This document shows positions 1-6,163 of a DNA stretch of 6,455 nt, piece by piece. The stretch's first letter is position 1; each line of letters begins with the position of its first letter. This DNA comes from Chitinophagaceae bacterium (GTDB taxonomy: Bacteria; Bacteroidota; Bacteroidia; Chitinophagales; Chitinophagaceae). The notes under the pieces were generated by a model. That model saw only the letters and a program-made list of their open reading frames with translations. It did no database searches and was not told where the DNA came from. The DNA is taken from NCBI GenBank assembly GCA_947378615.1, contig CANCKV010000197.1:1-6455 (forward strand), given 5' to 3'. Made by a program: the position numbers and the translations under genes.

Positions 1-24
1 CTCTATTACTATTACTTTTAAACT

Positions 25-1211
25 TTAATCTACCGAAATGAATTTCTTTAACCGATTCTCTCCCAAATGTTCTTCTTCTCCATTTTGATTCAATTCATTT
101 GTCCTACTAGATTCCATCGGAGATGGTACAACGTTGATGATAGGAATATACTTTGGATATTTATTGTTATTCTTAGTTCGCTTTTTTAAATAATATATTG
201 TTTCTGTATTTACAACTTTAATTTGATCATAAAGCATCCATAAACCTTCAATAGGATATAATCCAAATATATTTTATTTTCTATTAATGTAAAGTCAGAT
301 GAGTTTCTAATATCTATTAATATTTCATTTCTATCAATAGCTTCTTGCATAATTTTAAACGGCTCAATCAAATTGAATAAAAAATTATTGTTTAGATTTA
401 CAAGGTCATTACTAGTTTTACAAATCCTAATCCACTCATCAATTTTAGTATTTAATAGGCTAAAAGCTTGGCTCAATTCAATATTTAATGCCTTCAATTG
501 GGGGGCAGACAAACTTACTATATCAGGCATCGTCAATACATGATTAATCATGTTCTCAAACTCTTGATAATTTTCCACATTTTCTACTTCTTCAGCTACA
601 GTAGTTGGATTCCTTATATCTTCAACTCGTATGGTAAATGAATAAGGAAGCAATAAGATGGAAGACTCGTTTGACTGAATACTAGGAAATATAAGTGCTA
701 ATATTTGTTTTGCATTTAGTTCTGATTCGTGTTTGGCATAAGTGTATGCTCCCAAACTAATATTCATCAACTTTAATTCAATTTTCTTTTCATCTGAAAG
801 TTCGGAAATTGCTGTCATACCAAACTTCTCTTGAAAGACTAGTATTTCTTTTATGTATGGGTCAATCCAATTAGTAAATGCAATCCTAGAAGTATTATAA
901 TTCGACGATTCTATAGCTGTTGGATGTCTTAATGTCGAATATTTTTTTGCTATTTCAATAAATCTCTCAAGTGTTTTTATATTGATCTCTTTGTTTTCAG
1001 TATCATCGGACATATTTACTAACGAATCATGTAAGAATTGAAATAATTTAAATTGACTGAATTTATGATGCTCTTTCTCAAATAATAAACTTGCTGCTAT
1101 TTGCCCTGCAATACAAATTTTATCCGATATTAAATAGCCGAATTTGAGTAATTCTACTACAATCTCAGACTGAAGAACATTTTTTCTACCACTAAATATA
1201 ACTGCTTTCAA
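25..1211 (-). pseudogene. Frameshifted fourth tandem paralogue of an unrecognised ~395-aa family
   Basis: This is the distal copy of the four-gene array and I do not recognise the family. Residues 1-315 run in one frame and align with the two middle copies, including GYLISDKICIAGQ (25-37), the HESELNAKQILALIFP block (161-176), APQLKALNIELS (about 236-247) and the MQEAIDRNEILIDIRN block (288-303). After the Tyr codon at 267-269 the frame goes wrong. The expected continuation, GLYPIEGLWMLYDQIKVV, then the NNNKYPKYIPI block and the tail KKFISVD, is found in another frame down to the TAA at 25-27. One missing base at about 264-272 explains this; restoring it gives about 395 residues, the length of the neighbours. 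The codon at the position of the paralogues' ATG is TTG (1209-1211), and the next in-frame ATG would remove about 66 conserved residues. Two lesions suggest decay. A sequencing error in the AT-rich stretch, or a TTG start actually in use, cannot be excluded. The gap to the upstream copy is 84 bp. Confidence 0.8.
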
Positions 1212-1295
1212 CCTAAATGTTTTAAAATGCTTGAAATAATAACTAACCGAATCTCAATGTGCATGCAAAGCTTTCAAATAGAAACTTCCTCTACA

Positions 1296-2492
1296 CTAAT
1301 CAATTTTCAAATACTTCTTTTGGGGCTTATTTTCAATAGCATCATCCTTCCCCTCTTGATTTATATTTTTTTCTGTTTCTCCCCCAATCAATTCTGAATA
1401 AATATGTAAGATGGGCAAATATTCAGGGTAACTTTTATTATTCTCTGAACGCTTTTTGAGATAAGATAATGTCATAGGATCTACAACTCGATAAAGTTCA
1501 TAGAATATCCAAAGCAAATCAACAGGGCAGATTCCAATACAATAGTTATTTTCAAAATAATTATAATTAGGATTATTCTTTAAGTTAGTTAGTGTTTGAT
1601 TTCTATCTATTAATCCCTGCATATTTATAAAGCTATCAAGTACATTTGCTTTGAAGTTGTCAAATATTTCAATAGAACTATTGTTTTTCTTACAAAATAG
1701 AATCCATGACTCTAATTTAATATTTAAATTTTTGAATGGCTCACTCAATTCTGAATTCAAGGCCTTCAATTGCAATGCAGTTAAATTCCGAATGTCAGGT
1801 ATTTTAAGTGCAGGGAAGAGACATTCGAAAGTGTCATCCTCCTCTACTTCCAAATTTTTATTAGTATCCAATCTACTCGTTTCATCTTCTTCTTGAATCA
1901 TTTCCAGCATAGAATTGAATTCAATAGGGAGCATTAAAATAGTAGGTTCTGCTGATTGATTGGTAGGAATTAAAAGCTCGAGGATTAATTTTGCATTTGA
2001 TTCTGCTTCATGTTTACTATGTGAGTATCTTCCCATACTAATATTGAGTAACTTGGTTTCAATTTTAGTTTCGTTTGAAAGAATAATTAAATCCAAGAAC
2101 CCACTTTTTTTTTGTAACTCTTGAATATTATCTCTTAAATTGTCAAACCAATCTGAAAATACTCGTCTCGAATTGTTATATGCCAATACCAATTCATGTG
2201 TAGGATGCTTTATTCGAGGAAATTCCTTAGCTATTTTCAAGAATTCAAGAATTGACTTTAGCCATACTTCCTTACCCTCTGTTGTGTTTGATTCAGGCAA
2301 TAATAAATCATATATGAATTGTGCTTTCCTAATAATGCCAAAATTCTTATGCTCCTCTTCAAACAAAAGATAACCTCCTAATTGACCTGCAATACAAAGT
2401 TTATCCGCCATTAGATAGCCACACTTAATCATTTGTGTTTCTGTGTCAAAATTGATGACACTGTTTTCTGTATTAAATACGATTGCTTTCAT
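1296..2492 (-). CDS. Hypothetical protein, tandem paralogue (398 aa), third in transcription order
   Basis: This is an intact 398-residue member of the unrecognised family, and its function is unknown. The ATG at 2492 gives MKAIVFNTEN, matching the N-termini of the other copies, so the start is well supported. Blocks visible by comparison with the neighbours are GYLMADKLCIAGQ (25-37, with Cys33), FEEEH (44-48), the NISMGRYSHSKHE and SNAKLILELL stretch (150-174), LPIEF (188-192), an acidic linker (about 195-224), TALQLKALNSELS (238-250), W263, a MQGLIDRNQTLTNLKNNP block (291-308), LWIFYELYRVV (327-337), NNKSYPEYLPILHI (351-364), a polar variable stretch (about 368-390) and the tail KKYLKID. 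There is no signal peptide or transmembrane segment. It is the closest relative of the next copy upstream: 42 of the first 60 residues are identical by hand count, and the two stay ungapped to about residue 192. The gaps on both sides are 84 bp, with no clear promoter or terminator, so co-transcription with its neighbours is plausible. Confidence 0.93.
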   Translation of the reverse strand: MKAIVFNTENSVINFDTETQMIKCGYLMADKLCIAGQLGGYLLFEEEHKNFGIIRKAQFIYDLLLPESNTTEGKEVWLKSILEFLKIAKEFPRIKHPTHELVLAYNNSRRVFSDWFDNLRDNIQELQKKSGFLDLIILSNETKIETKLLNISMGRYSHSKHEAESNAKLILELLIPTNQSAEPTILMLPIEFNSMLEMIQEEDETSRLDTNKNLEVEEDDTFECLFPALKIPDIRNLTALQLKALNSELSEPFKNLNIKLESWILFCKKNNSSIEIFDNFKANVLDSFINMQGLIDRNQTLTNLKNNPNYNYFENNYCIGICPVDLLWIFYELYRVVDPMTLSYLKKRSENNKSYPEYLPILHIYSELIGGETEKNINQEGKDDAIENKPQKKYLKID

Positions 2493-2576
2493 TTACTAGT
2501 CATTTATTCCTTGAGTTTGAAAAAATTTCTTTCTATATTAATATTCAGTCAACGGTTTTCCTATCAAATCTTCCCC

Positions 2577-3758
2577 CTAGTCAATATTCAAAAACTTTTT
2601 AATTGGAGGCTTTTCTGTTCCATCCTCATTTAATTCTTGATGTAAATTATCTACAATATCCGGGAAAACAATTTCAGGTAATATATGAAGGACAGGAAAA
2701 TACTTTGGGTACATTGTATTATTAATAGTTCGCATTTTTAAATATCCTAAAGTCTCCTTATTGACTACTTTATAGCGTTCATAGAAATCCCAAAGCATTT
2801 CAAAATCTAAAATCCCAATATAAATTTGGTTTTTGAAAGAATTAATTCTAGGGTTATTCTTTATGTCTGTCAACGTTTGATTGTGGTTAATTACATTTTG
2901 CATGGTTTCGAAATGTTGACCCACATTTGATTCAAAATCGGTCAAAATATTCTGCAAATCGGTTTCTTTTTTACATCTCCTAATCCAATCTTCAAATTTT
3001 ACACTGAGAATCCCAAAATCCTCACTCAATTCTCCATTTAATGCCTTTAATTGCAGTGCAGTCAAGTACTTCACTTCAGGAATTTCCAACACTCCAATCA
3101 AGTTACTAAATTCTAAAATTGCTTCATTTCCTTCGGTAGGCTCTCCTTTTTCTTCTACTGTATCTGAGTCGGTAGGAAGGGAAAATTCATAAGGCAGCAT
3201 TAAAATGGTTTCTTCACTTGCTTGATTAGTTGGAAACAAAAGTTCCAATATCAGTTTTGCATTCGACTCCGATTCGTGTTTACTGTGTGTATAACTACCC
3301 ACACTTATATTCAGTAAGGAAGTTTCAATTTTCTTATCTTTAGAAAGGGCGCTTAATACTAACAAGCCAATTCCTAATTGATTTTTTATATTGTTGATTC
3401 TATAGGTGTCGAACCAATCTGAAGTCTTTCTTCTAAGCGTATTATACTTTATTAATAACTCCTTTGATGTATTTTTTCTTTTCGAAAATTCTTTAGTAAT
3501 AACAATAAGTTTCTGAAGCGTCTTTAGTTGTACTTCCTTGTCTTCCAATTCACTATCATCACATAACACTATATCATATAAAATCTGCACTTTCTTAATA
3601 ATGCTAAATTTCTTATGTTCTTCTTCAAACATAATATTATAGGCTAATTGTCCTGCAATACAAAGTTTGTCGGCTATTAGATAGCCATATTTAATCATTT
3701 GGGTTTCGGCATCTAGATTTATAGTAGTATTCTCGGTATTAAATACGATTACTTTCAT
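2577..3758 (-). CDS. Hypothetical protein, tandem paralogue (393 aa), second in transcription order
   Basis: This is an intact 393-residue member of the same unrecognised family. The frame is open further upstream, through a GTG at 3815 and an ATG at 3773. The ATG at 3758 is chosen because it yields MKVIVFNTEN, which aligns exactly with the starts of the other copies; the extra 19 residues have no counterpart. Conserved blocks are GYLIADKLCIAGQ (25-37), the VGSYTHSKHESESNAKLILELL region (about 153-174), LPYEF (188-192), an acidic variable linker (about 195-216), TALQLKALNGELS (233-245), W258, a MQNVINHNQTLTDIKNNP block (286-303), LWDFYERYKVV (322-332), NNTMYPKYFPVLHI (346-359), a variable stretch and the tail KKFLNID. 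No signal peptide or membrane helix is seen. The 130-bp gap to the upstream copy is larger than the 84-bp gaps downstream. It contains GATATTTG (minus strand, 3847-3854), one base off a Bacteroidota -7 box, but no upstream TTTG partner at a good distance. Confidence 0.93.
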   Translation of the reverse strand: MKVIVFNTENTTINLDAETQMIKYGYLIADKLCIAGQLAYNIMFEEEHKKFSIIKKVQILYDIVLCDDSELEDKEVQLKTLQKLIVITKEFSKRKNTSKELLIKYNTLRRKTSDWFDTYRINNIKNQLGIGLLVLSALSKDKKIETSLLNISVGSYTHSKHESESNAKLILELLFPTNQASEETILMLPYEFSLPTDSDTVEEKGEPTEGNEAILEFSNLIGVLEIPEVKYLTALQLKALNGELSEDFGILSVKFEDWIRRCKKETDLQNILTDFESNVGQHFETMQNVINHNQTLTDIKNNPRINSFKNQIYIGILDFEMLWDFYERYKVVNKETLGYLKMRTINNTMYPKYFPVLHILPEIVFPDIVDNLHQELNEDGTEKPPIKKFLNID

Positions 3759-3888
3759 TATTATTTTTTTCATTTGACATTTAAAACTGTCATGTTTTGA
3801 ATCTATTCTTTGCACCTTTCATGTAAATAAAAATCTAAGCGTTTTGCAAATATCTTACTACTATAACCCTACATTAAATTCTTGTAAC

Positions 3889-5010
3889 CTACAATTCAAT
3901 ATACTTTTTCTTATGTTGAATTGCGAATCCTTCATCACTCAACTTATTTAGTTCCTCCATTTTTTCTTTATTTATATAATTAGGTAGGATACATAAGAAA
4001 GGCAAGTTTTGAGGATAGGAAGAATTATGACAGGTCTGCTTGATTAATTCCTCTATGGTAAAATCATCTAACACTTTACATTTTCGATAGTAATTCCACA
4101 CACTTTGTAAAGAGGTTACTCCAATTTTGATCGTAAATGACACAGCATCAAGGTGTATTCTATTTTGATTATCAAGTAGCATTTGATTGGAATTGATTCC
4201 CTTTTGAAAAATTTTCAATGTTTCTTCCAAATGATTGAAATCATTATCCTGTGTTTTACCATTTAAATTGAGCATCCAATTATCCATATTCTCTCTAAAC
4301 AATTGTCCCGATTCTTTCAATTGTTCTCGAATTGATTTAAGTTGCAAGCCTGTAAGTGAGGCTGTATCTGGAAAGGAAAAAGTGGTCATTATTTGATGTT
4401 CGTCAATTAGATCGGTAGTTTCATTATCACGATTAATTAAAAATTCTTTAGGAAATACAAGTAAAGATGGTTTGGTCGCAGATTCTGGAGATAGTAATCC
4501 AAGAATCTTCTTTGCATTTAAAGATGCTGATTTTAAAGTTTGAGTCCATTCTCCGACACTGAATTCAGTAAGGATTGTTTCTATAATTGAATCATCTTCC
4601 TTTAAGGAAATAATATCTAGATAACCTTTAGTCTTCCAAATAGCAAGAAGATTTTCTACATATTCACCAAAACAATCGCTAAAGACTTTACCTGCTGAAT
4701 TAATCGCAACAAGCAAATTTTGGGGAGGATGTTTAAAAGCTTTTACTTCTTTTGTTACAGCAATGAAGTCAATTATGGAGGCAAGGTTAGCTTCTTTATT
4801 ATCGTAATTTCCCCTACTTTCTATGCTATGTAGATAGCCTACCTTTTTTAAGAGATTAAATTTTTTAGCTTTACTTTCAAAATTAAAGCATGCCCCTGCT
4901 TGTCCCCCCACGCAAACGCTGTCAGCAATCAGATAACACAATCTTAGTGTATTAACCTCATCTTCAAAAATCAGTGAACTTAATTCGGTGTCAAATATTA
5001 TTGCTCTCAT
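3889..5010 (-). CDS. Hypothetical protein, most divergent tandem paralogue (373 aa), first after pheA
   Basis: This is the outlier of the array, a 373-residue protein of unknown function. The ATG at 5010 gives MRAIIFDTEL, matching MKAIVFNTEN of the others; a GTG three codons upstream (5019) is less likely. It keeps the skeleton of the family: CYLIADSVCVGGQ (25-37, Cys33, Gly36 and Gln37 in register), SVGEWTQTLK then SLNAKKILGLLSP (151-160 and 163-175), FPKEF (186-190), LTGLQLKSIREQL (219-231), W245, GINSNQMLLD (271-280), VWNYYRKCKVL (304-314), NSSYPQNLPFL (329-339) and the tail KKKYIEL. It lacks the KHE part of the central block and has a shorter acidic linker (about 191-209), which accounts for much of the length difference. 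There is no signal peptide or membrane helix. It begins 108 bp after the pheA stop, with an inverted repeat in between, so it may be a separate transcription unit from pheA. This is inferred, because no U-tract terminator is visible there. Confidence 0.9.
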   Translation of the reverse strand: MRAIIFDTELSSLIFEDEVNTLRLCYLIADSVCVGGQAGACFNFESKAKKFNLLKKVGYLHSIESRGNYDNKEANLASIIDFIAVTKEVKAFKHPPQNLLVAINSAGKVFSDCFGEYVENLLAIWKTKGYLDIISLKEDDSIIETILTEFSVGEWTQTLKSASLNAKKILGLLSPESATKPSLLVFPKEFLINRDNETTDLIDEHQIMTTFSFPDTASLTGLQLKSIREQLKESGQLFRENMDNWMLNLNGKTQDNDFNHLEETLKIFQKGINSNQMLLDNQNRIHLDAVSFTIKIGVTSLQSVWNYYRKCKVLDDFTIEELIKQTCHNSSYPQNLPFLCILPNYINKEKMEELNKLSDEGFAIQHKKKYIEL

Positions 5011-5028
5011 AATGTTCACGCTTAAAAT

Positions 5029-5123
5029 AGTGATGAGTTATGAGCGATAAGTGATGAACGCCATGTTTGAATTAAAATTGCTAATTACACAAACAAATCA
5101 CTTATAATTCATCACTCATCACT
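5029..5123. repeat. Imperfect inverted repeat with degenerate TGATGAG heptamers
   Basis: The arms at 5029-5055 and 5097-5123 are complementary at about 23 of 27 positions, separated by 41 bases. Within each arm the sequence runs as degenerate 7-base units of the TGATGAG / TTATGAG type, read on the plus strand in the left arm and on the minus strand in the right arm. The right arm overlaps the last codons and stop of pheA. The RNA of either strand could fold into a long hairpin, but no U-run follows on the minus strand, so a rho-independent terminator is not supported. It resembles a small intergenic palindromic (REP/MITE-like) element; that class assignment is inference. Confidence 0.7.
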
Positions 5124-5976
5124 GCTGTTGTCCGCTTTCATACACCCCGAACACTTTTATCTGTTCGGTATATTCGTCAATTTTCTGTTGAACAGTATTA
5201 AATTGTTGAATCGAGTCAAACTCTAAATCCGCATGAAAACTATATTTGAAATTTGTACCTGCAATCGGCATACTCTGTAACTTACTTAAGTTAATTCCTT
5301 CCTCGGCGATAGTCGTCAATACCCTCGCAAGACTTCCTTTTGTATGGTCGGTACTAAAATTGATGGAGGCCTTATTCGCCTTCTCACTAATAGTAACTTC
5401 ATTACTTCTTTGCAATATCAGGAATCGGGTATAATTACTTTTTTGGGTATGTATATTCGGAACCAAAATTTCGAGATGAAACAATTCTGCCGCCAACTTA
5501 CTAGCTACTGCAGCAATATGTTTGCTTTTACGTTGATAAACATGCTTAGCGCTTAATGCGGTATCCTCCGTATCCACCAATTTCCAATGACGTTCTCCCA
5601 AGTATTCCATGCATTGTTGAATGGCCATGTGATGAGAATGTACTTCATGAATATCCTCCAACTTTACACCTACATTTACTAATAAATGTTGTTGAATAGG
5701 TAAATAGACCTCTCCCACAATTTTCAAGTGGTCATTATTTTGTAGCAATGTATAGTTAGGCAAAATACTGCCTGCAATAGAATTTTCAATGGCCATTACT
5801 CCTCCATCGCTTAATGTTTTATCGGAAGCAATCTTTATTAAATCCCTAAATGTAGCACAAGGAATCACATTTGTATTTTCTCCAAAATATTCCTTTGCTG
5901 CCATCTGATGAAAACTCCCTTCATATCCTTGAATCGATACACTTTTTGATTCAATTGTTTCTTTTTTTACACTCAT
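5119..5976 (-). CDS. pheA: Prephenate dehydratase, monofunctional (PDT + ACT domains)
   Basis: This cytoplasmic enzyme converts prephenate to phenylpyruvate with loss of water and CO2, the committed step to phenylalanine. The 285-residue length fits the monofunctional family with no chorismate mutase fusion. The catalytic PDT domain spans about residues 12-190. It shows the opening GYEGSFH (17-23), AIENSIAGS (62-70, the family's ENS motif), SHHMAIQQC (114-122) and the signature NYTRF (181-185), whose Thr-Arg-Phe belongs to the active-site signature. The C-terminal ACT domain (about 203-280) should bind Phe for feedback control. Its GSLARVL (214-220) and QSMP (234-237) occupy the places of the E. 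coli GALV and ESRP motifs, so the allosteric pocket is somewhat altered. The frame is open to a TTG at 5994, but the ATG at 5976 starts closer to the conserved domain and is preferred. Upstream lies a Phe leader peptide and terminator, so expression is very probably attenuated by Phe-tRNA supply. Confidence 0.97.
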   Translation of the reverse strand: MSVKKETIESKSVSIQGYEGSFHQMAAKEYFGENTNVIPCATFRDLIKIASDKTLSDGGVMAIENSIAGSILPNYTLLQNNDHLKIVGEVYLPIQQHLLVNVGVKLEDIHEVHSHHMAIQQCMEYLGERHWKLVDTEDTALSAKHVYQRKSKHIAAVASKLAAELFHLEILVPNIHTQKSNYTRFLILQRSNEVTISEKANKASINFSTDHTKGSLARVLTTIAEEGINLSKLQSMPIAGTNFKYSFHADLEFDSIQQFNTVQQKIDEYTEQIKVFGVYESGQQQ

Positions 5977-6007
5977 TACTAATTCAATTTTCAATTCTCT
6001 ATTAAAT

Positions 6008-6037
6008 AAAAAATCCCAACCTAAAGGGGCAGGGATT
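6008..6037 (-). terminator. Attenuator terminator upstream of pheA
   Basis: Read on the minus strand, AATCCC pairs with GGGATT (6 bp). A U-U mismatch, a G-U pair and two C-G pairs sit inside, closing a six-base CCTTTA loop. The 3' arm runs directly into a T tract ending at 6008. This is a typical rho-independent terminator, but it lies 31 bases before the pheA start rather than after a gene, as expected of a transcription attenuator. Confidence 0.85.
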
Positions 6038-6081
6038 GTATATCAATAATGTTTATTTTTCTAAACTTTAAAATACAATCC
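6033..6081 (-). promoter_or_regulatory. Antiterminator pairing of the Phe attenuator
   Basis: On the minus strand GGATTGTAT (6081-6073) is perfectly complementary over 9 bp to ATACAATCC (6041-6033). The second arm includes most of the 5' arm of the terminator, so the two hairpins exclude each other. The first arm begins two bases after the leader-peptide stop codon. It also overlaps AATCGGA (6085-6079), which can pair (7 bp, one G-U) with TTCGATT (6127-6121) inside the leader coding sequence. This gives the classic 1:2, 2:3, 3:4 arrangement: a ribosome stalled on the Phe codons would mask segment 1 and free segment 2 to form the antiterminator. Confidence 0.8.
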
Positions 6082-6083
6082 GA

Positions 6084-6149
6084 TTATTCCTTTTTAAAAA
6101 AGAAGCAGTTAAGAAAACTAAATCGAAAAGTTTTATTCTGTTTATTCAT
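6084..6149 (-). CDS. pheL: Phe-rich leader peptide (21 aa) controlling pheA
   Basis: A 22-codon frame runs from ATG (6149-6147) to TAA (6086-6084) and encodes 21 residues, six of them Phe: FRFSF at 8-12 and CFFF at 15-18. Three Phe codons in a row (TTC TTT TTT) come just before the end, followed by KKE. Such a frame, followed within 60 bases by mutually exclusive antiterminator and terminator hairpins and then pheA, matches the E. coli pheL principle. Translation would sense charged tRNA-Phe, and stalling would allow read-through into pheA. The peptide itself probably has no other role. There is no Shine-Dalgarno site; the ATG lies six bases after a promoter-like TATATTTG, so the transcript may be leaderless or nearly so. 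The symbol is given by functional analogy and not by sequence homology to the enterobacterial peptide. Confidence 0.88.
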   Translation of the reverse strand: MNKQNKTFRFSFLNCFFFKKE

Positions 6150-6155
6150 TAGGGG

Positions 6156-6163
6156 CAAATATA
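6156..6163 (-). promoter_or_regulatory. Bacteroidota-type -7 promoter element for the pheL-pheA transcript
   Basis: TATATTTG on the minus strand fits the Bacteroidota -7 consensus TAnnTTTG exactly. It sits just upstream of the leader peptide and attenuator, where a promoter is needed. No TTTG is present at the usual -33 distance, so the upstream half is weak or absent. The predicted transcript start falls within a few bases of the leader ATG. Confidence 0.6.

Noticed and set aside
1651..1896. Plus-strand open frame of 81 codons
   Set aside because: It is antisense to a well-supported paralogue, its low-complexity serine run arises from the acidic linker on the other strand, and it has no promoter or family resemblance.
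2140..2633. Two plus-strand open frames (2140-2373 and 2433-2633)
   Set aside because: Both lie mostly opposite conserved coding sequence of the paralogues and have no independent support.
3759..3815. 19-residue N-terminal extension of the 393-aa paralogue from a GTG at 3815
   Set aside because: No other copy has an equivalent extension, and the ATG at 3758 aligns exactly with the paralogue starts.
5029..5123. Inverted repeat as a CRISPR-like or rho-independent terminator structure
   Set aside because: There are no regularly spaced identical repeats and no T run after the hairpin on the pheA strand.
5246..5556. Plus-strand open frames opposite pheA
   Set aside because: They are shadows of the strongly conserved pheA frame.
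5977..5994. Six-residue extension of pheA from a TTG at 5994
   Set aside because: The ATG at 5976 is a better start codon, and the extension adds nothing conserved.
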